Source of the DNA: Amphirosellinia nigrospora
Lineage: Eukaryota > Ascomycota > Sordariomycetes > Xylariales > Xylariaceae
Direction: 5' to 3'
Assembly (NCBI GenBank): GCA_004123355.1
Contig: SCHM01000008.1
Span: 801,501-865,500 of the forward strand
DNA length: 64,000 nt
The translations under genes were made by a program, and so were the position numbers. A model generated the notes under the pieces. The model made no database searches and was not told where the DNA came from. It worked only from the letters and a program-made list of their open reading frames with translations. Shown in pieces: positions 1 through 16,400 of this stretch (positions are counted from its first letter, which is position 1; each line of letters opens with the position of its first letter).

Positions 1-3000
1 TTATAATATTTAGCAAAATTTTAATTTTATTTTTTTACTATAAAGTTAATAATATTTTTTAAAAAAATAATATTTTTTAAAATTTTAAACTTATAAAACT
101 AGTTAATATTTTAGCTAATATAATAAATCCGGCCTATAAAAATATATTATATATTATTTTTTGTCCGATTTTTTTTATTTTATTATTTAATATAAGCGTA
201 TTTTAAATCGGTTGTTTTTTAAAAAATAGCTTTAAAGCAAAAGTTAAAAAATAATTAGCTAGCTATTTAGTTGGCCAGCTTATTACTTAAAATATTTATA
301 GCTAAAAATTAATAAATATTATTATTTAAAGAACGTAATAATAAGCTTTTAAATTTTATAAAATAATAACTAAAACTATATAAAGTTTTATTAAATAAAA
401 AATAAAAATTAAATATATTTAAAATATATATATATAAATAAAAAAATAAGCTAAAATATATTATAAAAACTACTAAAATATTTTTAAAACGCTAAAATAT
501 TTAGCATTAAAAATTTTATTTTTATAAATTATTTATTATTTTAATATAAAATAACTTTATTTATATATATTATAAGCTTTAAAAAATAAAAACGTTTTTA
601 AAATTATTAAAATAAACAAATAAAATAAAGTTGCTTTATTTTTATTTATAAAAAATAAATTCGGCTTAAGCTATATATTTTTTAAACTTTAGTTTTTTAT
701 TAAAAACAACGTTCGCAAAAAGAAAAAAAAATATAAAAAATAGTTTATAAAGCTTTAAATAAAAAAAGCAATTTTTTATAAAATAAAAAACATTTAAAAA
801 TATTAACAATTTATATAGCTATAAGCTAAAAATAATTAAATTATACGATTTTAATAACGCTTGCTTATAAAAAAGCTTATTTTATAAATAGCCGTAGCGT
901 AAAAAATAGTACGCTAAATAAAGGCGACCGCTTTAGTAATAATATTTAAAGCGCTATATATTTTAGCTACTAGCGAAGTAAAGCTTGCTATTGCTTTAAA
1001 AAAGTGGCGTTAAATACCTAGGTATTATACTATAATTTAGTAGGGCTAGTAACTATAAATAAACTATTAATTAATAGTTAAAAATGTTTAACGTATTAAC
1101 TAAAATAAATATTAAGCGACTATTTGCGAAAATAAACAGTTTAATATATTAAACGTTAATGCGCGCGTAAATATTAAAGATTTTAAGCGTTAAAATTATT
1201 AGCGTTAAAATAATTTTACGTTAATAAATTTTAACGTTTAAAATTATTAACGTTAATAATTAATTTAACGTTATAACGGTTTAGCGTTAAAAATTATTAG
1301 CGTTAAAAAATAAGTTAACATTAAGTTATTTAATTATTAATAAAAGTTAACATTAACGTTAATTAAACGTTAATTAAACGTTAAAAATATTAAACGTTAA
1401 AAACTATTAAATATTAATATTTATTATAATGCTTTATAATTATAACGTTTTTAGTTTAAGCTAATTTTATTTATAATTATAAACTAAAGTTATAAGATTT
1501 TAAATCTAGATTTAATTTATTAATTATATATAATTAAGGGTAAATTAATTAATTAATTAATTAAATTTATTTTAAATTTAATTTAAATTTAAACTAATAA
1601 TAAATAGCTATTATATATTAATATTATATTAATCGTTACAAAAATATTTAACTAATTATAATATTAATTATAATATAATTATTATATTAATCATTATTAA
1701 TAAATATATAATAATATATAAATAAATATATAGCTAATAGCTATATAAAATAAGTATATAAAGAAAAAAGTATAAAAAATATATATAAAAAAAGTATATA
1801 TAAATAAGTATTTAAAATTAGTTTTTAAAAAAGCTTTATATTTTATTTTTATGCTAATAATTGTTTTTAGTTAAAAACTATTACTATATAAACCTAATAT
1901 TTTAATTTATAAAAATATTTAGCAGTTTTTAATAGCGGGGCTAAAAATATAGCTTTAATTTTTTCCGAATTTTTATAAAAAAGTACTATATATTAAACTA
2001 GATTTTTAAACAAAAAAAGTCTTAAAATAATTAGCTTTCGATATATAAAAATTAAAAAGCTTATTAATACATTAATTTATTTTTTTGTTTTTTTTTAAAA
2101 GCAAAATAAATAAAAAAACCTATAGCTTATTTTAACTTAAATTTATATTAACTAGTTATATATACGGGTATTATTTAAGTTATAATATTAAGCGTTAAAT
2201 GTTAAAATTAAATGCTAAAAGTTATATTAAGTATTAAGTATTAGGTTAAATATATTTTATATAGCGTTATAAGTAAATATATAGTTTAAACGACTATATT
2301 TTTTTTAAATAAGTTATTTTAGTACTAAATATATTAACTTATTGCTTATAATATAAGTAGCTAAATTTATATATGCTTGGTTATATTATTGTTTTATTTT
2401 TATTATATTGTATTATTATTTTATAATATAATATTTTTTATTATTTTGTTATAAATTAGTATAAAGTTATTATTTATTTTTTTTTAAAATATTGTTATAA
2501 AGTATTATAATAATATAAAAGCTAATTTATAAAGTATTATAATAGTATAAAAGCTAATTAATAATATATAAGCTATATAATAATTATAAACTTAACAATA
2601 AATAAAATATAAATAGGTTTTTAAAAATAATAAAAAGTAATAAGCTTTTAGTAACTAATATACCGATATAAAGTTTAATAGTTTATAAAATATAAGCGGA
2701 ATAAAGTTTAGTTTATTTATATAAAAAAGTTTTTCCTTTTAGTTTTTTAAGTATTTTTTAAATTATTAAGTATTTTTACGGATTATTAAGTATTTTCCCG
2801 GATTATAACTTATTTGCTTTTTAAAAAATGTGCTTTTATTATTTTAATAGCTATAAAATCTTTATAATAATTACTAAGCGATTATATAAGTTTTTATACG
2901 CAAATATTATAGCCTAGTAAAATATAATATTTATATTAAATTTTTAAACTAGTAAAAATATACTAAATATAATATTATTTTATAACCGTTTAAAAACGTA

Positions 3001-6000
3001 AACGTTATAATAATTGTTATTATTAATAAGTATAGTAGCTATATTATTAAGGATAAATTTTAAAATATTTTTAATAATATTAGTTATTTTTTTTGGCCTT
3101 AAAGGACTAACGAAAAAACAATAGCACTAACTAATATAATATTTTAATCTATTAAATTAAAGCAAAATAAATAACTTCAAACAAATTAAATAATATAAAT
3201 CTTATTGTTTAAACAAAGTTTTTTTAAATAAATAAGTTTTTTTTAAAAAATAATAATTAGTTATATAAACAACTTTTTTTTAAAGTTTATTAAGCTAGTT
3301 AATATTTATTAATATATTAATAATAAAAAAATAAATTAGTAGGACTTATTTATATTTAAGCTTAAATATAATTATAAAAAATATAATATTAATTTATATT
3401 TATTTATAATATTATTATAATAAAGCTTAAATAAATATTAAGCTTTAATATTTATAGTTTATATTTGGTTAATTTAATAGTTAAAAGTTTAACGATTTTA
3501 TAGCTAAACGAAAGTTTTTTATTTTTTCGATTAATTAAAAATAAAAGCCCGGCTAATAACGCTTTAATTAGTTTTAATTTTATTAGCGCTAAATATTATA
3601 GTAAAAAAGGTAATAATAAGGTTAATTAATATTAAGCAGCTTTTTTAATTAATAATATTATATTACTATTATAATAAACTTTTAAAAAAATATTAATTAA
3701 GCTTTATTTATTTATTAAAAAATTTATAGTAACGTTTTTTATTAAATAAACGGTTTATAGTTAAAAAATATTAGTATAAACGTTTTTAATAAAAACTTTA
3801 ATAATAATATTAATAAGTTAATATTATAAGTTTTTTCGAAAAAACTAAGTAATTTAAACTTAAATATATATAATAATAATAAAAAAAATAGTTTAATATA
3901 TTATAGTTTACTTTTAAACTAAAGGCGAAATAAAAGCGGAGCTATAATTAACTAGTAATTATATTTTAATAAAAAATATTATAAAATATAATAAAGCGAT
4001 TAAAAAATTTTTAATTAAATTGTTTTAAAAAAACGTATTATTTTTAAATATTTATAATGTTTTATAAGGGTTAAAATTTAATTAATAATTAATAAATAGA
4101 ATATTTTAGTTAAATTGCTATATTTAAAATAAGCTATATTTACGGGCCGAGATTTTATAATATTTAGCGCTAAAATATTAAAGCTAAAACTAATATTTCG
4201 ACCGTAAAGTTATACGCGTAATAGTAGTTTTAATAACTATTTAGTTTATAAAATACTTAAAAATTCTATTAGCGAAAAATTTCGTAATAATATTATAATA
4301 TTTACTATAATTAAATTATATTTTAAATTATTTTATTTAATTAATATTATTTTATATATTTAATAGTTTTATTTAACTATTAATTAGTAGAACTTAAAGT
4401 TTTTTATTATTATAAAAAATTTTCGGCTAAAATAAAAACGTACGTAAAACGTATAAAGTTTTATTATTAATTTTAATAAAAAACTTTTTTCTAGCTTTTA
4501 TAGTTTTATATTTATTTATTTTTTAAACATTTTTATTATTAAAACGCGGTTTAAATATAAATAGTATAATATTTATTTAGCGTAAACGTTAAAACTTTTA
4601 AAACGTAACAACTAAATAATAAATATTATAATCGATTTATATATCGACCGATATAATTTAAAGCTATTTATAAAAAGTACTAAAAAATAATAATATATTA
4701 ATATTTTTTTTATCGAAAGTTTAAACTATATTTTTTAAAAAAACTTTTAATATTTAATTTTTTTTAAATAAAAATTATTTTAATAATAAAAAAAACTAAG
4801 CTAAACAGGTATTTATTTTACGATAAATTTAGCAATAAATAAAATCTATTATTAAATAGTTTTAAGTAAAGTTTATAAAGCTATTAAAAAAATAATTAAT
4901 ATAAATAAAATATAATAGTTTAAATATATAGTTTTTTTAAACGAAAAACTATTAGTTTTTAATTAATAATTATTTATTTTTAAAAACTTTTTTTTTTAAA
5001 TATTTTTAAAATAGTTTTTTAACTTATAAAAGCTAGTTAATATATTATAAAATAATTTATAAGCTTAATATAAAAAACTATTTTATTATTTTTTTAAATT
5101 TTTAGTTTAGCGTAATTATTTAATAAATATTAATTTTTTTATATTTTATAAACTTAATTATAATAATTTTTAAGCGTAATATTTTAAAAATTAGAATAAT
5201 AATATAAATAGTTATTTTTATAATATTTATAGATTATAAAATTGAAAAAGAAATAAACAAACTATTAAAAAATTAAGCAAACTATTTTAAAGTTGCTCGA
5301 ATAAAAAAAGTTTATATAACGGTTTATTAAAAGTACTTAAGTTTATTTATAAGTTTAGCTATACTAAAAAATATTTTTTTATAATTTAAATAATAATAGT
5401 TTATTAATATAATTAATAGTATTAAAAAAATAAAAGTTTTAAACAGGGCTAAGCTAGATTATTATTTAATTAAAAATATTTTTCTATTAAAAATAATAAA
5501 AATTTATTAAAAATAAAAAAAAAACTATTAACGGATAGTTTTTTTTAAATATTAATAATAAAGGTAATAAAAAACGTTATTAATAATTTTAAAAAAAAAG
5601 AACTTTTAATATAATTAATTAAAATTTGCTATAATAAATAATACGTAATATTATTAATATTATTTAATTAGGCCTACAATTTAAACGCTATATAAATTAA
5701 AAAAAAAAAGTAAATATATAGCGATAAAAATAAATTTAAACTAGTTTTTAATAGTTTAAAATATTTACTATTTTTAGCTATATTTAAAAAGCGGTAAATA
5801 TTTGTTTATTAGTTAATATTACGCTAAAATTAAAAGAATTATTATTAAAACGCTACAAAATATAATAAAAATATTATTATTAAATATTTTATTTTTAATA
5901 GATTTTATCAATATTTTAAAAGTTTGCAAATATTATAATTATTAATAAATAAAAGCTTTTTATTTTAAACGGTTAATTTTTTTTATTTATAATAAAATTT

Positions 6001-6123
6001 TAAAGGTTTAATATAACGTTTATTTTAACTTTATAAAGCTAAAAGATAGTTTTATTAAACTTAACTAAATTAAAGTTTTTTATATATTAATTATTAATAT
6101 ATATTATATATACTAGTAATATA
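1..6123. repeat. AT-rich, RIP-ruined block, identity unresolved
   Basis: This block is overwhelmingly A and T, with few remaining C or G, mostly in AGCT, CG and GC contexts, and TA dinucleotides are dense. No open frame of meaningful length survives on either strand. It does not align by eye with the LTR family that begins at 6124, so it is probably one or more different repeats destroyed by RIP. Superfamily cannot be told. Confidence 0.7.
1085..1420. repeat. cluster of degenerate CGTTAA-type short repeats
   Basis: About a dozen copies of AACGTTAA, AGCGTTAAAA and similar words lie within roughly 330 bp, with irregular spacing. Several are palindromic. It looks like a decayed short tandem repeat inside the AT-rich block. 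No gene is associated with it. Confidence 0.45.
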
Positions 6124-6325
6124 TACGTGCTTATTAATTTATATAAATAACTTATAAGGCTTTATTATTATAGTTTAAACTATATAAATTAAGTTTTAAT
6201 ATATTGAGGTTAGTTAATTAAGTTTAAAGCTAAATCTAGTTTTTATAGTAGGCTAAATACTTATAGCTATAGGGTGGGGCTAGCTTGTAATACCTGCTAA
6301 AGCTTTGTTAGTCGCCACTTTAAAG
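6124..6325 (-). repeat. LTR copy, reverse orientation, apparently solo
   Basis: The reverse complement matches the 208-bp LTR family found at 6328, 13468, 18882, 19300, 27266 and 34330. Its left end corresponds to the LTR terminus GCACGCA and its right end abuts the LTR at 6328 head to head. The sequence to its left does not match the element interior, so it appears to be solo or truncated. It is a RIP-mutated fossil. Confidence 0.7.
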
Positions 6326-6617
6326 GTTATGGCTTTAAGGTAGCAACTAGTAAAGCTTTGGCGGGCATTATAAGCTAGCCCACTTATAGCTAAGTATTTA
6401 GCTTATTATAAAAACTAAACTTAGCTTTTATTTAATTAATTAATTTAATATATTAAAACTTAATTTATATAGTTTAAACTATAATAATAAAAGCTTTATA
6501 AGTTATTTAATATAATTAATAAACATATATAAATAGTTATTTATATAGCTTTATAGTTTTTATTTAAAACTAATTGCGCGATTATAAATAACTTTATAGC
6601 CGATTAATTTATATTAA

Positions 6618-8132
6618 AGGCCCTTTAATTTAGGGGCAAAAATGCTTAAGTTTTTAAAACCACGTATTTAAGTTAATAAATAAGTATAATTACCGGTTAT
6701 ACTAGTTCGTTTTTTTTTAATAAGTTATATATAGTAAAACCTATTATTTTATTTTAATTTATTAATATAATATTTTATTTTTTTATATAACTATATAATT
6801 ACGTTATAAAAATATTCGGCCGTTTAATTAATAGTAGTAATAAATTTATATAAATATAAGCGTTAATATATAGTTTTTTATATATTTGTTTTATTAATAG
6901 TAATAATATACGCTAAAATTATACTATTATTTTATAATTAAATTATAATTTCGAGCTATAAAGCAAAATTAAAAAGTTAAATATTATAACGAATAATTAA
7001 TTTTTATTTTAAAAAAAAAATTTATTGCGATATTAAAATTTTTAAAACGATTTTTAATTTAAATAAAATTAAAAAAGTTTTTTAGTAAATATAAATTATT
7101 ATTTTAAATCCTAAATATAACTATAAGCTATTTTTAATTTTAAATATATATAAGCTATTTTTAATTTTAAATATAACTACGAACTTTATATTTTAAATAA
7201 TAGCGCTATTATAAAATATACTAATTTTTATAACGTATTAAACTTTTATTTTTTTTAAAAAAGCTTAAGCTTGTTAATAAGTTAAAAAAAACTTTATAAA
7301 TTAGTTAAAACGTTTAAAAAAAAAAACTTTTTAAAAAAGCTTAAGCTTATTAATAAATTTAAAAAAACTTTATAAGCTAGCTAAAACGTTTAAAAAAAAA
7401 AACTTAAAAACTTAAAAACACGTTTATTATAATCGATCTAAAACTTTAAAATCTTCGGAAACTTAAAAACCGCGCTTAAAATATTATAATAAAAATAAAA
7501 AAACAAGCAAAAAAAATTATAAATAAACACTTTATAGAAAATATTATTATATTTATTACGCTAATATAATAGCTAATTTTATAGCAATTATAATTTTTTT
7601 AAAAAATAGCTTAATAAAAATTATATTTAAATAAAGTTTATAATAGCAATATTAATTTATAACTTAAAATAATAAATATTTAAATTAATATTAAATTAAA
7701 AAATAAAAAAAATAAAATAACTATAAATATAATTAAATAAATAATATTAAATAATTATATTTAATATAATATATAACTATTAAATAATTAAGTTTAATAA
7801 AATATATAACTATTAAATAATTAAATTTAATATAAAATTAAATTAATATAACTTATAATAAAAAAAAATTAAAAATAAAACTTTATAATTTATTTATTTA
7901 TATTATTATTTTTAATATAAATATTTAATTTTAAATTATTTTATTAAATTTATAATTATCCGTATAATAAAAAATAAATATTAAAAACTAAATATATATA
8001 ATAATAAATAAAAATAAAAAGTTCTTAATTCGGGTAAAAAATTTCTTATTTAAAATATAAAAAACAAAAAATTTTTTATTAATAAAAAAACCTTTTTTTA
8101 TTTAGTCGTACTTTTTTTATAAAACTTAAGCA
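6618..8132 (+). mobile_element. RIP-ruined DNA element, copy 1 (two-unit repeat form)
   Basis: A 1.5-kb repeat starts with AGGCCCTTTAATTT and ends with AAAACTTAAGCA. It recurs at 19515 and 27922. TGCTTAAGTTTT, about 25 bp inside the left end, is the inverse of the right end, giving short inverted repeats that suggest a DNA transposon. It interrupts copy A of the LTR family, since the flanks join up in uninterrupted copies. It carries two units of an about 77-bp internal tandem repeat (about 7257-7403). No open frame remains and the superfamily is undetermined. Confidence 0.6.
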
Positions 8133-11100
8133 AAAATTTAACTTTATAATTATATTAATTAAATATTTTATTAAAACTTATTTTAAAAAATATACTTTAT
8201 AATATTTATTTTATATATAATAACGGACTTTATAAAAATTTATTTTAAAATAAAAAGTAATAGCTTTATAATAAATATAAATAGTTTAACATTAAATAAT
8301 TTAATAAATATTTATTAGTTATAAATATAATAAGCTATAATATTTATATTAATATATTAATAATTAATATAGCTAAGCGAATTAATTAATTAAAAATAAA
8401 AATAAACTTACGATTTAAAGCTATATTAATAAAAATAAAAAAAAGTTTCCGAAATTTAAGTTTATAAAACTAAAATAGTAGTACTATAACTATACTAATA
8501 AATATAATAATAAAACTAGCAATAATTTTAGCGTTATTAATTTTAGTAAATATATTAATAAATATAATAAACTTTTTATATATATTTATAAGTATTAAAA
8601 GAATAAATAAAATATATATATAATAATTAACTAATATAATTAATTAAAAATAATTAAAAGATTTTTTATTAAATTTATAAAAATATAAAAGTTTAAATTT
8701 TATTTAAACCCGATAAAAATAATATATTTAGGCTATTTTTTTTAATATATTTTTAGTAAACGATATTATTAAACTAAGCAAATATAAAACAAAAATAAAA
8801 TAATTATACTATTTAATTTATATTTAATTTAAGCTAATTATATTATATAAATAAAATATGCTAAATTTAAATATAATTAATATAAGCTTTAATATTTTAT
8901 AAATTATAAACTAAAAAAGTTATATTTAAATTAACGGGCGATTTTAATAAATAATATTATTTATTAAAAATAATAATATAATAGCTATTTAGATTAATTT
9001 TTTAAAAATAATAATTTAAATACTAAATATTTATGATATATTATATAGCTTTTTAATAATATTTATAAAACTATTATTAGCTTAAAACAAAATATATATA
9101 AGCTATTTTTAAAAACTATAAAAAGCTTTTTATTAATTATTAAAAAATATTTAAAATATTTAGCAAATATAATATTATAATTAATAAATTTATTATATAT
9201 ACTTTAAATATTTAGTTTAATATAAACGTTTTAATAAAAATAAAATATAAGCTAAATTATAAAAAAAGCAATAAATATTAAAAATAATTATTATAATTTT
9301 TATAAAACTAAAGATTTATAATATTTTTAAAATTATTATTAATTTTAAAATATAATAATATTTTACTATAATTATAATATTATTAGAAATATAACAAATA
9401 AACTTATTATAAGCTAGATTTAACTAGTTAATAATATAAAATAACCCGAAAATATTAATATTTATTATTTTAAACTTTTATATTAATAGCTAAAAAGTTA
9501 GCTATATTATTAAAATTAATAGCGATAATATAAATAATAAATTTATAATAATAAATATAATAAAAATAATAAATAATATATATTTTAATTATAGCAAGCT
9601 TAGCTATTAAGCTAAAAACTATTATAAAAAATAATAGCTTAAAATAATAAAACTATAAAATTAATCCGGCTAATTTATTATAATTAAAAATACGGTATAT
9701 TATAACGATTTAATTAATAAGTTTAAAAAATTTAAAATTAAATATAAGTTTTTTAAAAATAAGTTATAAAAATAAATATATTTTATAGAAAATAATAATA
9801 AAAACTTTAAAAAATTTAAATAAATATTATAAAACGTTTAAAAAATAACTAAATCGACTAAAAACTAGAAAATTTATTTAATAAAGCTTAAAATAGCTTT
9901 ATTTATATAATTAAATTAAATAAAAATAATAAAATAACTTTAAAAAAAATAAATTAAAATATAATTATAATAATTATTATAATTTATTTTAAGCTTAACT
10001 AAATAATAATAATATATTTATAATATTTTAAAATTATAGTTATATAAACTATTATATTTTATAATTATTAGCTTTAAAGTTTTAGCTTTATAAATTATAA
10101 AAATAAAATATTATATATAATATCGGAAAAATTAAACTAATAGTTATAAAAAACTACGAAATTATAATATAGTTTATAATAAAAAATATTATAAAATTTT
10201 AAACCGTAATTAAAAGCGTTATATTAAATTATACGTTTTTTAATAATATAATTTTAAAAAAATATATTTTTTATAAATAAAATAACGTTTTTAGCTATAT
10301 AAAAAATACCGAAATAATTAAGCTAATAAAATTTAATAAAGCATTTTTATTTAAACTTTTAAAATAATTATTAGCTAATATAATTATAAAAATAACTTAT
10401 AATATAAAAAAATAAAAAAAAAAAAAATAATTTAATATAAAAATACGCTAAAAACTTTTAAATAGCAAATAAATAAGCAAAACTAATAAAATAATTTTTT
10501 AGTTTTTATAATTTAGCTAAATAATATATTAATATTATAATATATATAAAATATTATATTAATATTAAAAATAGCTTATTAATAAAGCTATTATTTTATA
10601 AATATAGCTTTATATAAAAAAAAGCTATAAAAAAATTCGTTAAAATATATTTAAATATTTATATTAAAAAAAATATAAAACTATAAAATATATTAATATT
10701 ATTAACCCCGAAAAAATAACCTAGCAAAATTATTAAGTTTAACTTTAATAATTAAAAAATATTATATAATAATTTTATTATAATTATAAAAAACTAAATA
10801 AAATTATAAAAAAATAAGCTTATTTATTATTAAATATTATAAATTAAATATAAAAAGCTATAAATTATAAATAATATATTTTTATAAATTTTAAAAATAA
10901 ATATTAATATATAAAAATATATAGCTTTATTATAAAAAAATAATATTTATAATATTTTTCGGTATATATAAATAGCTAGTTATATTTTTCGGACTTTATA
11001 ATATATTAGCTATTTTTTAAGCTTTAATAAAAAAAATCGTAAAACTTTTTAAAAAATAATTAATAAGCTTATTCGATAATATTTATATTTAAAAAAAAAC

Positions 11101-13467
11101 AAAAAAAAAACTATATTAATAATATTATATATTATTTAAATAATTAATATAATAAATATAATTAATTTTACGAAAACTTTAATATTTATTAATTAAAATA
11201 TATTTTTAAAATTTTATATATTTTAAAAAAATTAAAATAAATTTAGCAAAAATAACTATAATAAAAAATAAACTAATATTAAAAATAATTATTAAAATAT
11301 ATAAATTCGCAATATAATAAGCTATTTTTAATATTTAATTAATAAATATTTATTAATTATAATATTATTTATAATATTAATAAAAAAACTAAAAACTAAT
11401 TAATTATATTAAATATAAAAGCTTAAAAATTTAATAAATAATTAAAAATATAATAATTATAATATTAATAATTAAAATATTTAATTAAAAATTATTTTTT
11501 ATTATAAATATAAATTTTAATTAATTATATATCGGAATATATTTAATATAGCTATATTTTTATAAAAAAAAAATATATTTTATTTAATAATATATTTTTT
11601 AAAAAGCTAAATAACTATTAAATATATTATTTATTATAAAAATAAAAACTTTTAGCTATTATATTAATATTATAATATTAAAAACATTAAATAAAAAAAA
11701 AATAATATATAATTCTATAAGTTATTATTTATAATAAAAAATAAATTAAAATAATTAATATAAATAGTTTAATTTTTAAATATTATTAAATATTATAATA
11801 TATAAATTATATATTATATAAATAAATTAATATATTAACTAATTAATTATTAAAACTTTTTAAAATAATTTTTTAATAATAAAATATAATTTTAAAATAT
11901 AAATATTATTAAATATAAAAAATAATTAATTAAATTATTATAATAGCTAAACTATATAAACTTATAAGCTATATTTAAGTTTTTAAAGTTTAATAATAAA
12001 TTATTATTAAATTTAAAAGTTTAATAAATATTTAAATATTTATTATATATAAAAAAACTATATAAAATAGTTTAATATTAATAAACTTTTAAAAACTTTT
12101 TATACTTTATAAAAATAATATATTAAATAATAATATTTTTAAAAATTCTTAAAATATTAAAATTATTATAAAAATTAAAAATATATATTTAATTTAAAAT
12201 ATACTATAATTAATATTTTAATAAATAAAATTAATAAATAATATTAATATTTAAAAATTATATTAATAATATAATAAACTATAATAAAATATAAATAATA
12301 TTAATTAATAAAACTATTATTAATAATATTATTAAACTTATAATTTATAATATTATTATTATTATTAACGTATTAAATAATAAATTATATATTTATAATA
12401 TAATTAAAAATATTAATATATATAAAATATATTATAATATAAATAAAATAGTTATAATATTTAATATATTATTTTTAAATAATATTATTAATTATTAAAA
12501 TCGGGAAAATTTTTAAATATTTAAAAAAATAAATTAATAATAATAAAAGCACGTTTATAAATAATAAAATAATTTAGTAATATTAAAGCAAAAAATTTAT
12601 AGTTAAGCTTATTATATTTAAAAAACTTAAAAATAATAATAAATAAAAAAAAATAAATAAAACTTTAAACGAATTATATTATAAAAAATCTAATATATAA
12701 ATATTTTAACGTAATTATTTTATTATAAACAGCTATAAATATTTATAATTAAATATTAAAATTAAATAATTATAATAGCTATTTTTTTTATTTAATATTT
12801 AATTTTTTAATAATAATTATTTATTAAAATTTTTAAATATATAAAAAATTTAACCGAAAAAAAAAAAGTTAAATTTTAATAAAGCTTAATAAAAAATTAT
12901 AAAATTTATAATAAAAACTATTTTAATAGTTTAAAAGTTTTTAAAACTAAATTAAAACTTATTTATAAAAAAAAAAAAATTAATCTAAATTTATATATTT
13001 AAAAACTAAATATTATAAATATATTAATATAATAATAAAATAAAACTTTTTTATAATAAACTATAAATTATAATAAATTATTATTATAATAATATTTATA
13101 AATTATAAAGTTTTAATAAAATTTAACTATTAAACAAATATAATAAAACTAATTTATTTTTATATATAATAATAATAACTATTTTATATAAAACTTATAA
13201 TATATTAGTTAAATAATACTAAAAACAATTAAAAACGTTTAAAAATAATAATAAAGTAGCTAAATTATAAATAGTTTTATTATAAAAATACTAGTTAAAA
13301 TAAATAATAAAAATAGTTATTTAAAAAAAAATAGTTATAGTTTTAAAATAATAACTAATAAAGCTTTAGCAAGCATTATAAACTAGCTTTATTTTATAGC
13401 TATAAATATTTAGCTTATTATAAAAACTAAACTTAGCTTTTTATTTAATTAACTAACTTAATATATT

Positions 13468-16400
13468 TATAGCTTTAAAATAACAACTAGTAAAGCTTTA
13501 GTGGGCATTATAAACTAGCCTTACTTTATAGCTATAAATATTTAGCTTATTATAAAAACTTAAACTTAGCTTTTATTTAATTAATTAACCTAATATATTA
13601 AAACTTAATTTATATAACTTAAACTATAATAATAAAAGCCTTATAAATTACTTAATATAAATTAATAAGTATATATAAATAACTATTTATATAGCTTTAT
13701 AGCTTTTATTTAAAACTAATTATACGATTATAAACAATTTTATAGCTAATTAAACTATAAAATTTAACTTTATAATTATATTAATTAAATACTTTATTAA
13801 AACTTATTTTAAAAAGTATACTTTATAAAATTTATTTTATATATAGCAAACTTTATAAAAGCTTATTTTAAAATAAAAAAAATAGCTTTAATATAATATA
13901 AATAATTTAGTATTAAATAACTTAATAAATATTTTATTAGCTATAAATATAGTAAGCTATAATATTTATATTAATATATTAATAATTAATATAGCTAAAT
14001 AAATTAATTAATTAAAAATAAAAATAAACTTATAATTTAAAGCTATATTAATAAAAATAAAAAAAGTTTTTAAAAACTAAGTTTATAAAACTAAAATAAT
14101 AATATTATAACTATATTAATAAATATAATAATAAAACTAATAATAACTTAACGCTATTAGTTTTAGTAAATATTTATAAATATAATAGTAAACTTTTTAT
14201 ATATATTTATAAATATTAAAAAAATAAATAAAATATATATATAATAATTAACTAGTATAACTAATTAAAAACGATTAAAAAACTTTTTATTAAACTTATA
14301 AAAATATAAAAGCTTAAATTTTATTTAAACTTAAAAAAATAATAAGTTAAGCTATTTTTTTAACGTATTTTAATAAGCAACGTTATTAAACTAAACAAAT
14401 ATAAAATAAAAATAAAATAATTATATATTTAATTTATATTTAATTCGAGCTAATTATATTATATTAAATAAAATACGCTAGATTTAAATATAATTAATAT
14501 AAGCTTTAATATTTTATAAATTATAAACTAAAAAAATTATATTTAAATTAACTTTTTAAAAATAATAATCTAAATATTAAATATTTATAATATATTATAT
14601 AGTTTTTTAATAATATTTATAAAACTATTATTAGCTTAAAATAAAATATATATAAATTATTTTTAAAAATTATAAAAAGCTTTTTATTAACTATTAAAAA
14701 ATATTCGAAATATTTAGCAAATATATAATATTATAATTAATAACTTATTATATATGCTTTAAATATTTAGCTTAATATAAAATTTTAATAAAAAATAAAA
14801 TATAGGCTAAATTATAAAAAAAACAGTATAAATATTAAAAATAATTATTATAACTTTTATAAAATTAAAAATTTATAATACCTTCGAAATTATTATATAA
14901 CTTTAAAATATAATAATATTTTATTATAATTATAATATTATTAAAAATATAGCAAATAAACTTATTATAAGCTAAATTTAACTAATTAATAATATAAAAA
15001 TAACCCCGAAAATATTAATATTTATTATTTTAAACTTTTATATTAATAGCTAAAAAGTTAGCTATATTATTAAAATTAATAATAATAATATAAAATAATA
15101 AATTTATAATAATAAATATATAATAAAATAATAAATAATATATATTTTAACTATAATAAACTTAATTATTAAGCTAAAATTATTATAAAAAAATATAATA
15201 GCTTAAAATAATAAAACTATAAAACTAATTTAATTAATTTATTACGATTAAAAGTACGTTATATTATAATAATTTAGTTAATAAGTTCGAAAAATTTAAA
15301 ACTAAATATAAATTTTTTAAAAATAAACCGTAAAAATAAATATATTTTATAGAAAATAATAATAAAAACCCCGAAAAACTCGAATAAATATTATAAAACG
15401 CTTAAAAAATAACTAAATTAACTAAAAACTAGAAAATTTATTTAATAAAGCTTAAAATAACCTTATTTATATAATTAAAAAATAAAAATAATAAAATAAC
15501 TTTAAAAAAAAACAAATTAAAATATAGTTATAATAATTATTATAATTTTTTTAAGCTTAACTAAATAATAATAATATATTTATAATATTTTAAAATTATA
15601 ATTATATAATATTATATTTTATAATTATTAGCTTTAAAACTTTAGCTTTATAAATTATAAAAATAAATATTATATATAATATTAAAAAATCAAACTAATA
15701 GTTATAAAAACTATAAAATTATAATATAGTTTATAATAATAAAAAATATTATAAAACTTTAAATTATAATTAAAAACGTTATATTAAATTATACGTTTTT
15801 TAGTAATATAATTTAAAAAAATATATTTTTTATAAATAAAATAACGTTTTTAGCTATATAAAAAATATTAAAACAATTAAACTAATAAAATTTAATAAAG
15901 TATTTTTATTTAAACTTTTAAAATAATTATTAGCTAATATAGCTATAAAAATAACTTATAACGTAAAAAAAATAAAAAAACAAAAATAATTTAATATAAA
16001 AATATATTAAATAATTTTTAAATAATAAATAAACAAATAAAACTAATAAAATAATTTTTTAATTTATTTAATCTAGCTAAAAACGTATTAATATTATAAT
16101 ATATATAAAATATTATATTAATATTAAAAATAGCTTATTAATAAAGCTATTATTTATAAATATAGCTTTATATAAAAAAAAGCTATAAAAAAATTTATTA
16201 AAATATATTTAAATATTTATATTAAAAAAATATAAAATTATAAAACGTATTAAATTATTAACCCCGAAAAAAAAACTTAATAAAATTATTAAGCTTAAGT
16301 TTAATAACTAAAAAAATATTATATATATAATTTTATTATAATTATAAAAACTAAATAAAATTATAAAAAAGTAAGCTTATTTATTATTAAATATTATAAT

